Shown in pieces: positions 54,124 through 63,491 of a stretch of DNA of 64,000 bases. This DNA comes from Erythrobacter aurantius. GTDB taxonomy: Bacteria > Pseudomonadota > Alphaproteobacteria > Sphingomonadales > Sphingomonadaceae. The notes beneath the pieces are model-generated. The model worked only from the letters and a program-made list of their open reading frames with translations. It was not told the DNA's origin and ran no database searches. Each line of letters starts with the position of its first letter. Within the stretch, counting starts at the first letter, position 1. The position numbers and the translations under genes are program-made. The DNA is taken from NCBI RefSeq assembly GCF_023823125.1, contig NZ_CP090949.1, positions 372,001-436,000 on the forward strand. The letters run 5' to 3'.

Positions 54124-55866
54124 GTGACACCTTACACCCCACCGACCCAGGACCAATTGCTCGCGATCCGCGTGAACGCGGGGATCGAGGAGCTCGCCGA
54201 AGCGGAAAAGTTCGCCCATGCGGAGGCTGATCTGGTCGAGGCAATCGTCGAAGGCGTGGGACAGTTTGCGGCCGGCGAATTCGCACCGCTCAACCGGATC
54301 GGCGATCTTGAAGGGGCAAAACTGGAGAATGGCGTCGTCCGCCTGCCGGATGGGTTCAAGGCGGCCTATGATGCCTATGTCGAGCAGGGCTGGAATTCGA
54401 TTGCCAGTTCGACCGATTTCGGTGGGCAAGGCCTGCCCTTTGCGCTGTCCTGCAACGTGCTCGAAAATCTCGGGGCCGCCAATATGGCGTTCAACCTGCT
54501 GCCGATGCTGTCGGTCGGCGCGATCGAAGCGCTGGAACATCATGGCAGCAAGGATCAGCAGGCAAAGTATCTGCCCAACCTTGTCAGCGGCAAATGGTCG
54601 GGAACGATGAACCTCACAGAACCAGCCGCCGGTAGCGATGTCGGGGCGCTGCGTTCAACTGCAGAGCTGATCAGCGAAGGGCCGCACGCCGGCAAATACC
54701 GCATTGCCGGACAGAAGATCTACATCACCTGGGGCGACCACGAGCTGGCGGAGAACATCATCCATCTGGTGCTGGCCCGCCTGCCAGGTGCGCCGGAAGG
54801 TTCTCGGGGAATCTCGTTGTTCGTGGTGCCCAAGTATCATGTTAATGACGATGGAACTCTTGGGCCGCGCAACGATCTGCGGCCGGTCAGCCTTGAGCAC
54901 AAGCTCGGCATCAATGCCTCGCCCACCTGCGTCATGTCCTACGGCGATAATGGCGAATGCATCGGCGAACTGGTCGGGGCGGAGAACCGTGGGCTCGCCG
55001 CCATGTTCACCATGATGAACAACGCCCGCATCAATGTCGGCAATCAGGGCGTGCAAATTGGCGAGCGCGCGACCCAGCAGGCTTTGGCCTATGCACGCGA
55101 CCGGGTTCAATCGGCCCGCGCGGGCTCGCCCGACAAGAATCCGGTTCCCATTATCGAGCATCCCGACGTTCGCCGGATGATCCTGCGTATGAAGGCTCTG
55201 ACCGAAGGCGCGCGAGCCTTGTTGTATTACTGCGCGGGACAGGTCGATCGCGGAACGCTGGGCGATGTCGATGCGAAGAACCGGGCCGAGATCCTGGTTC
55301 CGCTGCTGAAGGCATGGGGCACCGATATCGGCGTTGAAGTCGCCGGGATCGGCATCCAAGTTCATGGCGGCATGGGTTTTGTCGAGGAAACCGGCGCGGC
55401 ACAGCACTGGCGCGATTCCAAGATCGCCCCGATCTACGAAGGTACCAATGGAATCCAGGCCGCCGATCTGGTCACTCGCAAGCTGGGGCTCGAAGGCGGG
55501 GAAGCGATGATCGGCCTGTTTGGCGCCATTGCAGCCGATGCCAAGGGCGAGCCGGGTCTGCACAGTCTCGCGCAGGACTGCATGGATATCGCCCGCTGGA
55601 TGCGGGACGAAGCGAGCCTTGATGATCGTCTTGCAGGGAGCGTCCCGTTCTGCACCATGGCAGCGGTGGCAGTGACAGGCTGGCAACTGACAAAGCAGGT
55701 TGAAGCTGTGGCCGCAGGCGCGGCACCCTCGCTTGCAGAGACGAAGCCGATTACCGCGCGGTTCTTCCTCGACCGGATCGTGCCCGAAGCAGCAGGGCTG
55801 AAAGCCGGGGCGATGGCTGGGGCCGATCTGCTCTACGCCCTACCCAGCGAAAAACTGGCCGGTTGA
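54124..55866 (+). CDS. Acyl-CoA dehydrogenase
   Basis: 580 residues, the long form with a C-terminal extension. FAD-binding core with MNLTEPAAGSDVGALRS, GQKIYITWGDHE and LGINASPTCVM. The active-site Glu lies in APIYEGTNGIQA. Oxidises acyl-CoA and passes electrons to ETF in beta-oxidation. GTG 54124 (VTPYTPPTQDQLL) chosen; the open frame reaches 54022 but its start region is the reverse of the Sua5 gene. Preceding AACAGG is a weak Shine-Dalgarno. Confidence 0.95.
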   Translation: MTPYTPPTQDQLLAIRVNAGIEELAEAEKFAHAEADLVEAIVEGVGQFAAGEFAPLNRIGDLEGAKLENGVVRLPDGFKAAYDAYVEQGWNSIASSTDFGGQGLPFALSCNVLENLGAANMAFNLLPMLSVGAIEALEHHGSKDQQAKYLPNLVSGKWSGTMNLTEPAAGSDVGALRSTAELISEGPHAGKYRIAGQKIYITWGDHELAENIIHLVLARLPGAPEGSRGISLFVVPKYHVNDDGTLGPRNDLRPVSLEHKLGINASPTCVMSYGDNGECIGELVGAENRGLAAMFTMMNNARINVGNQGVQIGERATQQALAYARDRVQSARAGSPDKNPVPIIEHPDVRRMILRMKALTEGARALLYYCAGQVDRGTLGDVDAKNRAEILVPLLKAWGTDIGVEVAGIGIQVHGGMGFVEETGAAQHWRDSKIAPIYEGTNGIQAADLVTRKLGLEGGEAMIGLFGAIAADAKGEPGLHSLAQDCMDIARWMRDEASLDDRLAGSVPFCTMAAVAVTGWQLTKQVEAVAAGAAPSLAETKPITARFFLDRIVPEAAGLKAGAMAGADLLYALPSEKLAG

Positions 55867-55871
55867 TCGGA

Positions 55872-56696
55872 ATGGCCTCGCAACAGGACGTTCTGGCGCG
55901 GATTGCCGATGCCCTCGAACGCCTTGCCCCGCAGGCCCCGGCACCAACCGACTGGCTTTCGGCTCCGGCGTATTTCTGGCGTGGTGAGACGGTCTTGCCG
56001 GTTGGAGATATCCCTGCATTGCCGCTCGGGAATCTGCGCGGGATCGATCAGCAGAAGGCTGCGGTTTGCGCCAATCTCGAACGGCTTGCCGCCGGGGCTG
56101 CCGCTCATGACATGCTATTGTGGGGCGCTCGCGGAATGGGGAAGTCGGCGCTGATCCGCTCCGCGGTGAACGCTGTCCAAGCGGGCGCGGCCGTGAAGCT
56201 CGGACTGGTACAGGTCGCACCGGATGCCCTGTTGCACTTCCCGGCGCTGATTGCCGCCTTGTCCAAACAGGACCGGGCTTTTCTATTGTTTGTCGATGAC
56301 CTCGGCTTCGGCGCCGACAGCGCGCAGGAGAACCTTGCGCTGCGCAGCCTGCTCGACGGCGGGATCGTCGCGCGCCCCGGCAAAATCCGGATCGCCGTCA
56401 CCTCCAATCGGCGGGCGATCGTCCAAAGAGAGGCTGACGAAGCGGACGCCGTCCATGAGCGCGACGAGCGCGACAATGCCCTGGCCCTGGCTGACAGGTT
56501 CGGCCTAACGCTCGGGTTTCATCCCTGTGGGCGCGAAACCTATCTCGAGATTGTCGCCAGCTATGCGGAACCGCTCGGGCTGGAAGTCGATGCCGAGGAA
56601 GCGCTGGCCTTTGCGATTGCGCGCGGCAACCGTTCGGGCCGCACGGCGTACCAGTTCGCCTGCGAACTGGCCGGCCGCGCGGGATTGACGCTTTAA
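55872..56696 (+). CDS. DUF815 family P-loop ATPase
   Basis: 274 residues. Walker A in WGARGMGKSALIRS, Walker B LLFVDDLGFG, and TSNRRAIVQREADE further on, the pattern of DUF815 AAA-like proteins of unknown role. ATG 55872 chosen; TTG 55863 overlaps the acyl-CoA dehydrogenase stop. Its stop overlaps that of the convergent sugar dehydrogenase by 4 bases. Confidence 0.9.
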   Translation: MASQQDVLARIADALERLAPQAPAPTDWLSAPAYFWRGETVLPVGDIPALPLGNLRGIDQQKAAVCANLERLAAGAAAHDMLLWGARGMGKSALIRSAVNAVQAGAAVKLGLVQVAPDALLHFPALIAALSKQDRAFLLFVDDLGFGADSAQENLALRSLLDGGIVARPGKIRIAVTSNRRAIVQREADEADAVHERDERDNALALADRFGLTLGFHPCGRETYLEIVASYAEPLGLEVDAEEALAFAIARGNRSGRTAYQFACELAGRAGLTL

Positions 56697-58174
56697 CGGA
56701 TCTGCTGCCCGGCCTGTTCGCGCAGGTAATCTTCCTCGAACGACGCACGCGGATCCACCAGTTCGCGTTGCGGGCGCAGCGGAGCTCCGCGAAGGCGCGC
56801 GATCCCGGCACCGGCCTCGCTGTCGGGTGCAAGGGTGCGCCAGATTATCCCGGCCGTGTCATCGGACACCAGCAACGACCCGTCCCCGGCCCATTCGACC
56901 CAGGTAGGGCGACCCTTTGTGGTGCCGTCGGCGTTGAGAAAGCCGGAGAGAACCGGAACAGGTTTGCCCTTCGGTTTGCCGCGCTCGTCAAAGGCGACAT
57001 AGACGACGTCGTAACCCGAAGGCGGCTTGCGGTTCCACGAACCATGCCGGGCAATGAAGGCACCGCTCGCCATGGCGTCACCCATGCGGTGGCCCTCTGC
57101 CGTGAACACGAGACCAAGCGCAGCGACGTGCGGGCCGAGCGCATATTCCGGATTGCGCGAGTATTCGAGCAGGAAGCGCGGCATCGGTGCCTTCACACGG
57201 CGGTCGATGTTGTCGCGATAATACACCCAGGGCCAGCCGTATTGCGCCCCCACCGGAACATTGGTGAGATAGTCAGGGACAAGGTCGGAACCTAGCATGT
57301 CGCGCTCGTTGACGGTCGTCCACAATTCGCCCGACCACGGGCTGAAATCGAGCCCGTTGGGGTTGCGCAACCCTGCCGCGAACTGGCGCGCCGAGCCTGA
57401 TTGCAGATCATACTCCCAGATCATCGCCCGACCTTCTTCGACTGCCATGCCGGATTCGCCGATATTGCTGACCGAACCGACGGCGATGTAGAGGCGGTTG
57501 CCCTCGGGATTGATCTCCATGTTGCGCATCCAATGGCCCCCGCCTGCAGGCAGGTCCATCAGCTTGCGCGGTTCACCCGTCACCGCTTCGGCACCCAGCT
57601 CATAGGGAAAGGCGAGGACTGCATTGTGATTTGCGACATACAGAGTGCCGTCGCGCCAGCTCATGCCGGAAGGGGAATCCAGCCCCTCTTCAAGAATGGT
57701 CTGGCGCACTTCGGCAACGCCGTCGCCATCGGCATCGCGCAGCAGCACGATCTGGTTGGGCGAAGCGCCGGTCGCGCCCGCTTCTGACAGCAGCATGGAG
57801 GCGATCCAGCCCTTGATCGAATCCATGATCCCGCCGTCACCGCCTTCCGGCGCGGGCGCGCGGGTCAGTGTCACCAGAACATCGCCATTGGGCAAAGCAT
57901 AGAGCACGCGTGGATGCTCCAGCCCTTCGGCAAATCGATTGACGGTCAGGCCCTCGGCGGCCTCTGGCACTTGCCCGTCTTCCCAGCCGACCGGCTTGGC
58001 TATCTGGACGGTGGGGAAACTTTCCGCCTCCGGTGCCTGCAGCATGGGATCCGTCCCCGCTACCGCTTCAACCGACAGATCGGCGGTGTCCCCGCGCGAC
58101 AGATAATAGAGCCCGCCAGCGAAAACGACGGCGAAAACGACAAGAGCGATTGCGAGTTTGCGAAGAATTCCCAT
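56693..58174 (-). CDS. Membrane-anchored PQQ-type sugar dehydrogenase (soluble GDH/sorbosone type)
   Basis: 493 residues. N-terminal anchor (LAIALVVFAVVFAGGLYYL), then a six-bladed beta-propeller with LYALPNGDVLVTLTRAP, DGDGVAEVRQTILEEGLDSP, GLRNPNGLDFSPWSGELWTT and QYGWPWVYYRDN. This fits the PQQ-dependent L-sorbosone/glucose dehydrogenase-like family, oriented to the periplasm. Cofactor use cannot be confirmed here. ATG 58174. Divergent from msrC by 49 bases. Confidence 0.9.
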   Translation of the reverse strand: MGILRKLAIALVVFAVVFAGGLYYLSRGDTADLSVEAVAGTDPMLQAPEAESFPTVQIAKPVGWEDGQVPEAAEGLTVNRFAEGLEHPRVLYALPNGDVLVTLTRAPAPEGGDGGIMDSIKGWIASMLLSEAGATGASPNQIVLLRDADGDGVAEVRQTILEEGLDSPSGMSWRDGTLYVANHNAVLAFPYELGAEAVTGEPRKLMDLPAGGGHWMRNMEINPEGNRLYIAVGSVSNIGESGMAVEEGRAMIWEYDLQSGSARQFAAGLRNPNGLDFSPWSGELWTTVNERDMLGSDLVPDYLTNVPVGAQYGWPWVYYRDNIDRRVKAPMPRFLLEYSRNPEYALGPHVAALGLVFTAEGHRMGDAMASGAFIARHGSWNRKPPSGYDVVYVAFDERGKPKGKPVPVLSGFLNADGTTKGRPTWVEWAGDGSLLVSDDTAGIIWRTLAPDSEAGAGIARLRGAPLRPQRELVDPRASFEEDYLREQAGQQIR

Positions 58175-58223
58175 GTGAAGCGAGATAGAAGAGCCATCCG
58201 GTTCCGACAACAGGATAACGCCA

Positions 58224-58721
58224 GTGTACGATTTCAAGCCAGACCCGTCCCTCGATCCGGCGGAGCGCTATCGCCAATTGTGCGATGCCGCCGATGCATT
58301 GACCAGCACGGAGCCGGACGGCGTCGCCAATATGGCCAATGTTGCCGCGCTGATCTGGGAATTCCTGCCCGATCTCAACTGGGCCGGGTTCTACCGGATG
58401 GGGCAGAATGCCAGGGGTGAAAGTGAGTTGGTGTTGGGACCATTTGTCGGTCGTCCGGCCTGTATTCGGATTCCCTTGGGTGTCGGGGTTTGCGGAACCG
58501 CCGCCCAAAGCAAGACGGCTCAACTGGTTGAAGACGTTCACGCCTTTCCCGGCCACATCGCCTGTGATGCGGCGAGTCGGTCGGAATTGGTCGTTCCGGT
58601 GATTCGCGAAGGGAAGGTTGTTGCGGTTATCGATCTCGACAGCCCCGAACCGGCGCGGTTCACCGAAGCGGACGCAGACGGGCTGGAGGCGCTGGCGCAA
58701 ATGCTGGCTGATCGCATCTAG
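58224..58721 (+). CDS. msrC: Free methionine-(R)-sulfoxide reductase (GAF domain)
   Basis: 165 residues, single GAF domain. Reduces free methionine-R-sulfoxide. The three family cysteines are present: RPACIRIPLGVGVCGTA (two) and HIACDAASRSE (third), with LVVPVIREGKVVAVIDLDS after them. GTG 58224 follows an ACAGGATAA Shine-Dalgarno. The next 142 bases hold no further gene. Confidence 0.95.
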   Translation: MYDFKPDPSLDPAERYRQLCDAADALTSTEPDGVANMANVAALIWEFLPDLNWAGFYRMGQNARGESELVLGPFVGRPACIRIPLGVGVCGTAAQSKTAQLVEDVHAFPGHIACDAASRSELVVPVIREGKVVAVIDLDSPEPARFTEADADGLEALAQMLADRI

Positions 58722-58863
58722 TTTCTGCCGGGCAATCGCCCCGAAACGAGACACCGGCGGCAAGGGCGCTTGGTGAGCTGGCAAAGCAGGTGGTAAACCG
58801 CTTGCTAACCATACGTTTTGTCACGCTCGCGCACCTTGCGCCGATTCTTCCGGGGGGAACCTC

Positions 58864-59724
58864 ATGCAATTCAAGTCCAAAACTCGTCGAGCAGCCTTCG
58901 GATTCGGCAGCGGCATCGGTATCGCGATAGCAGCTGCCGCAGCGCCTGCCGTCGCCCAGGCGCAGGTCGTCGCCCCGATGACGAGCGAAGAAATCCGCGC
59001 CCTTCCAGTGGAATACCAAACCGCGCCGGCGATCGAGGAATTCGAGGAACGGACCATCGACGCCAATGGGGTCGAAACCATCACTCGTACCCGCGTGATC
59101 GAAGCGGCAAGCCCCTATCCCACGGGCGGACACCATTATCAGCAGTACACCCCGGCCTATCACCATGCTCCCGCGGCCGCCGTGTTCCAGCGCGACCAGT
59201 GGATCGCCGAATGTGAACGCCGCACAGCCAATCGCGGTGACAGCGAGAGGGGCGGCATCATTGGCGCCCTGCTTGGCGCGATCGGGGGCGGCATCGCCGG
59301 AAATCGTATTGCCGACGCAGGTGACCGCCTCGGCGGAACCCTGATCGGTGCAGGGGTTGGCGGGCTGGGCGGCCTGCTTCTCGGCAGTCTGATTGGCGGG
59401 GGTCGCAATGATCGTGGTGACTATGACTGCGAGGCCGCGCTCGACAGCTATCTCTCGCAATACGGCCATGGCGCTGCGCGCTATATCCCGGCACCTGCCT
59501 TTGCCCCGGCAGCTCCGGTGCAACACGGCTATGGCTATGCGCCTCCTCACTACGGCTACAGCTATGCGCCGCCACAGCAGATCGTTTATGTGCCGGTGCA
59601 CTATCAGCAGCAGCAGCGCGTCGTGGTGACGGAAACCGTCCGCGAAGAGGTGATCCCCGGCGCAACGCGGGTTGTCCCGCCAGCACCGCGCCCCGCGCCT
59701 CCGCGCTATATCAAGGGCAACTGA
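58864..59724 (+). CDS. Glycine-zipper envelope protein with Tyr/Pro-rich C-terminus
   Basis: 286 residues. Signal peptide (about 1-36, ending VAQAQ), a middle part with many His and Tyr, a glycine zipper (GGIIGALLGAIGGGIAGNRI, then GGLGGLLLGSLIGGG, about 128-180) that could form a membrane hairpin, and a low-complexity tail with YGYAPPHYGYSYAPP. Resembles glycine-zipper 2TM surface antigens. ATG 58864 after GGGGGGAACC is a strong start. Function unknown. Confidence 0.88.
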   Translation: MQFKSKTRRAAFGFGSGIGIAIAAAAAPAVAQAQVVAPMTSEEIRALPVEYQTAPAIEEFEERTIDANGVETITRTRVIEAASPYPTGGHHYQQYTPAYHHAPAAAVFQRDQWIAECERRTANRGDSERGGIIGALLGAIGGGIAGNRIADAGDRLGGTLIGAGVGGLGGLLLGSLIGGGRNDRGDYDCEAALDSYLSQYGHGAARYIPAPAFAPAAPVQHGYGYAPPHYGYSYAPPQQIVYVPVHYQQQQRVVVTETVREEVIPGATRVVPPAPRPAPPRYIKGN

Positions 59725-59733
59725 TCCTCCGGA

Positions 59734-62523
59734 TCACTCCGGCCTGACGGCAGCAATGACCGGGGCACGCTGTTCCGGCGGTTCAGGCTTGTCTTCCGGG
59801 ACAAGCCGGATCGTGCCGAAACGCATCACGTCTTCCTCCCGACCAAGGTTGAACCCGCTCTGGCCGCTGCTGGTGCTGAGAGATCCGGCAACCCTCAGAG
59901 TGCGCGCTGCATCCGCAGCAACACGCAGCCGGTATTCGCCATAGGGCACGCGCTGGAACAGGAAGAATCCGTCAAACTCGCTGATAGTCTCCGCCACAAC
60001 GGCACCCTGAGGATTGACCAGTTCCAGCCGCACACCGGGCTGTTCGATGCCGGACGGGTTCAGCAGCGATCCCTCGACTTCGCCGGTGGGAGAAATGGCC
60101 AGTTCGATCTGAGCGACGACGCCCGGGCGTGGGGTAACGACCACGCCTTTGACCGATGGCGCAAGGAAAGGATCCCGCAGCGAGGATTCATCGATCCCCA
60201 CCAATACCGGACGGAAGGGGCGCAATTCATCGACAATCGCACGGCCATTCGCCCTGGTGATCGCCTCGGTCCCGCGCAAGCCGGCCTCCACCATTACGTC
60301 CGGGAGCACTTCCTCGCCCGGATCGCGGCGCGAATTGCCGTTGTCATCTCGGAAGACGGTTACGGCAGCCTGGCCGCTGCGAGCCAGTTTGGTGTTGGTC
60401 ACCCTGATGCCACCGGAAACCGGATCTGGGCCAAGGCTGAATGCCAGTTGGACCGAGGCCCCCACGCCACCGCGGGAAGTTACAAAGGCGTCCCCGCGCA
60501 ATGAGAACTCGTCAAACCGGTGTGAATAGCCGGTTGTAAGGCGGAATTCGTCGATCCGGGTCGTGTAGTCGAGCTGGGCCTGAAAATCGGAGTCTTCGCC
60601 GAAGCTGGTATCAAGCCTGACTGTCGCGCTCTCAAGGCCCTTGTCACGCCCGGACGTGAGGAAGGTAGCATTGCCACGCACCCGGAAGTGTTTGAACCGG
60701 GCATTGGCAAGCATTCTGACGCGGGTTTCCGAATCAGCCGGAGTGACAGGGCTCCTGGTGCGTTCCTGATGGCTCAATTGCGCTGACACGGCGAAGCGGC
60801 CCGCAGTGAGCGAGGTCGTCATTAGCAATTCGTTAACTTCTGTACCGTCCTTGAGCTTCGAATGCGAGATATCTGCCTGTAATGGCAGAGAAAACTTGCC
60901 CAACGCCAGTGAAGTATCGAAATTGAAGCCTGCCCTGTAGTCAAGCTGCTGTTGCGCGAACTCGGATGTGAAGTTTCCGAAGGCCACGAGGGCATTCGCA
61001 CCGAAATTGAAGCGTCCGAGACGGCCAAGCGCCCGTGCTTCGGCGACCGAACCGGCCCCGAATTCGTGCGCACCGCCGAATTCCAGCTGCATCGCCCCGA
61101 ATGAGCGCATGAGCGCGCCTTCCAGGTACTTCCGACGTCGTCCGTCAAAGAACAGGCTCTGCACGCTGAGAGCAGCGCTGGTTCTCTTATCCAGACCGCG
61201 CTCGACGCCGACGCCCCAGCGCCATTTCTGCGGAATTGTTTGCACACTGGAGTCCAGATCGATCAAATCTCGATCGTTCTGGACAATTCCCGCCCAATAT
61301 TGCGTTTCGCCCGGTTCGATCTGGTTGAAACCGATGGGGACGAAGGTCTTGTCGCGGCGAACCTGCCCTTGCGGCCCGTACAGCACGACTTCGAGGTCGT
61401 TGCGGCCGAAAAACAGTTCCACATCAAGGAATTCGTAGCGCCCGTCGCCGCGATCGTCCTGGAACGCGATGAGCTGGCCGTTGCGATACAGTTCCGCGTC
61501 CCATCCTGCCGGCAGAACACCCCGCAAAGTGGTGGTTGAGAAGCGCGAAACCTGTCCAATTGGCTGATTGCTGATGAACGCACCCCGGCCAATCGCGGTC
61601 TGGGCCGTAAGGCGGCCTGGAACGGTCTCAACGTCGCCAATAGCGACCTGAGTGGCTTTGAGTGGGCCAAGGAGTTCGCCGTTCGGATCGTTGCGATAGG
61701 CACGCACGCGCAAGGCGCTGGGTTTGAGCTGGTCATCGGTCGCAAGGCGAGCGAAATAGCTGGCCCCCAACGCCTCTCCCGCGGCGTAGAGTTCGACGCG
61801 GGCTTCTGCGCCATCGCGGCTGCTCTCACCTGTTCTCACCCCCGCACGGGCGACGAAGTCGACCGATGGAGTGCGCCAGGGGCGGTATTCCATTTCCGCC
61901 GTAGGGTATTGGGAAAGGTCGAATTGCTTTGGCCCGCCACGAAGTCGCGCGGCGCGACTTCTGCGCTCTATCGCCTGCATGAACGGGAGTTCGCGGTCGG
62001 ATTCAAGCCGGACGATCGCATTGTAGAGATCGGGTTTGAACGTGATGCCAAACCATCGTGACAGCGCATTGGTATCGACGCACCAACCTTCGGGAGTGTC
62101 ATAAATGTCCCGAGCAACCGGTGCGCGCCCTGTGTTCACGTTTTGTACCGTACCGGAGTCGCGATCGAGGGTGAATTTCTGGTCTTCCGCGAACAACCAG
62201 CCAGTTGCGCGGCGCGACTCTTTGTCGATGCGGATCGGAAGATCGAGCGATTGGATGACATCGGCAAGATCAAGGCATATGCCGCGATCAGTCTGGTAAC
62301 CGCGCACGTCGTAAGTCAGCTTGTAGTTCTGAATAACGAGCTGAAGGAAAAGGAAATCGTCATCATTGGCTTGCCAGTTCGAAGCCGATTGCGCGCTCGC
62401 TGGCTGATAACTGGCGTTTCCGTTGGAATTCTGGGCCTCAACAGGCGTTTCGGCCATAAACGCGCCAAGCGCCACCGCGATACTCGCGGCGGCGCCCAGG
62501 GTTCGATGGCGAAGCGCTCTCAT
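59734..62523 (-). CDS. Usher-like outer-membrane protein of a chaperone-usher system
   Basis: 929 residues. Signal peptide (about 1-30), an N-terminal domain (about 50-170) with two Cys, then a long run of alternating beta strands (about 200-690) compatible with a 24-strand usher barrel. The C-terminal domains include FRDDNGNSRRDPGEEVLPDV, SDR/carboxypeptidase-regulatory-like and SEFDGFFLFQRVPYGEYRL. The gene starts 28 bases after the chaperone stop. It should secrete and assemble pilus or fibre subunits. The identity rests on this pairing and the barrel pattern; the sequence is far from classic PapC/FimD. Confidence 0.78.
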   Translation of the reverse strand: MRALRHRTLGAAASIAVALGAFMAETPVEAQNSNGNASYQPASAQSASNWQANDDDFLFLQLVIQNYKLTYDVRGYQTDRGICLDLADVIQSLDLPIRIDKESRRATGWLFAEDQKFTLDRDSGTVQNVNTGRAPVARDIYDTPEGWCVDTNALSRWFGITFKPDLYNAIVRLESDRELPFMQAIERRSRAARLRGGPKQFDLSQYPTAEMEYRPWRTPSVDFVARAGVRTGESSRDGAEARVELYAAGEALGASYFARLATDDQLKPSALRVRAYRNDPNGELLGPLKATQVAIGDVETVPGRLTAQTAIGRGAFISNQPIGQVSRFSTTTLRGVLPAGWDAELYRNGQLIAFQDDRGDGRYEFLDVELFFGRNDLEVVLYGPQGQVRRDKTFVPIGFNQIEPGETQYWAGIVQNDRDLIDLDSSVQTIPQKWRWGVGVERGLDKRTSAALSVQSLFFDGRRRKYLEGALMRSFGAMQLEFGGAHEFGAGSVAEARALGRLGRFNFGANALVAFGNFTSEFAQQQLDYRAGFNFDTSLALGKFSLPLQADISHSKLKDGTEVNELLMTTSLTAGRFAVSAQLSHQERTRSPVTPADSETRVRMLANARFKHFRVRGNATFLTSGRDKGLESATVRLDTSFGEDSDFQAQLDYTTRIDEFRLTTGYSHRFDEFSLRGDAFVTSRGGVGASVQLAFSLGPDPVSGGIRVTNTKLARSGQAAVTVFRDDNGNSRRDPGEEVLPDVMVEAGLRGTEAITRANGRAIVDELRPFRPVLVGIDESSLRDPFLAPSVKGVVVTPRPGVVAQIELAISPTGEVEGSLLNPSGIEQPGVRLELVNPQGAVVAETISEFDGFFLFQRVPYGEYRLRVAADAARTLRVAGSLSTSSGQSGFNLGREEDVMRFGTIRLVPEDKPEPPEQRAPVIAAVRPE

Positions 62524-62551
62524 GGCAATCTTGTCCGATCAGCCCATCGGC

Positions 62552-63388
62552 TCAGCCCAGAAAGCTGTCCACGGCGGCAATAAGGCCGCCTCCGGCTTCT
62601 GGCATTTCGCGGTATTCGATCCGCAGCTGTCCGGTGAGGTTGGCTCTCTGGTCAGGCGTTAGGCGGACCCGCACTTCCCGTTCGTTGAGTTCGGGATAGA
62701 CGGCGACACCGCGCAATTCGACGATCGGTTCCGGCAGGCCGGGCTTGGTCACGCTCAGCACCCCGTAGGTCGAGCTTTCCCCCGCGCGGCTGATGGAAAG
62801 CGACAGTTCCGGCCCTGCTTCACCTTGCACGATGCTGGGCTGGTTGAGGGCAACCTGCGCCTCGACCCTGCCCTGGCGCACGATGATGGGAATGGTGACG
62901 CCATAGATCGGGATCAACTGGATCGACACACCATCGGTTTGTTGATCCTGATCGCTCACCTCGCGCGGGCGCGGTATGGCCTTGAACGACATGTGGACGC
63001 GATACTCGCCATCGGCGAGATCCGCGCCGGGCCGGGCCGCGAGACGAACGGCCTGCGGCTGACCGGGCGGAAGCGTGATGCGCCGCGGAGCGTAGCGGAT
63101 CATTCCGAGTGCCGCTTCCTCGATGGCGTTGGCATCGGTCCGCTCGACCGGTTCCAGCCGGCCGTTTTCGAGCATGCGGCGCAGTTCGAGTTCGATGCGA
63201 TAGGTTGCTTCTTCGGAGCCAATATTGCTGAGAATTACCTCTGTGCCGCGCGATCCATCAAGAATGACGCGTGTCGGTGCCACCAGCAGGTCACCCTGTG
63301 CCTGAACCGGTGCTGCGAGAGCGACAGTGGAGGCGGCAACCAAAGCAGCGGCAATACCGGAGATTTTCTTTATTTTTTTGAATGACAT
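62552..63388 (-). CDS. PapD-like periplasmic chaperone
   Basis: 278 residues. Signal peptide (about 1-31, ending VQAQG), then two Ig-like domains: LLVAPTRVILDGSRGTEVIL and NIGSEEATYRIELELRRM (strand A1/G1 region), RYAPRRITLPPGQPQAVRL (the F1-G1 motif of archaic chaperones), and a C-terminal half with SIQLIPIYGVTIPIIVRQG. This matches fimbrial/archaic chaperones more than PapD itself. ATG 63388 (MSFKKIKKISG) chosen over GTG-type starts to 63439; the GGGAGC Shine-Dalgarno is somewhat far. Upstream lies the IS element, so no subunit gene is visible. Confidence 0.88.
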   Translation of the reverse strand: MSFKKIKKISGIAAALVAASTVALAAPVQAQGDLLVAPTRVILDGSRGTEVILSNIGSEEATYRIELELRRMLENGRLEPVERTDANAIEEAALGMIRYAPRRITLPPGQPQAVRLAARPGADLADGEYRVHMSFKAIPRPREVSDQDQQTDGVSIQLIPIYGVTIPIIVRQGRVEAQVALNQPSIVQGEAGPELSLSISRAGESSTYGVLSVTKPGLPEPIVELRGVAVYPELNEREVRVRLTPDQRANLTGQLRIEYREMPEAGGGLIAAVDSFLG

Positions 63389-63491
63389 CGCGTCGATTGC
63401 TCCCTGGGTCGGACAATCGGGACCCTTCCGACTGCCCACGTATTTTCACGGAGTTTGGTAACCGATCAGGGTTAAGAAGAGCTAAACCATG

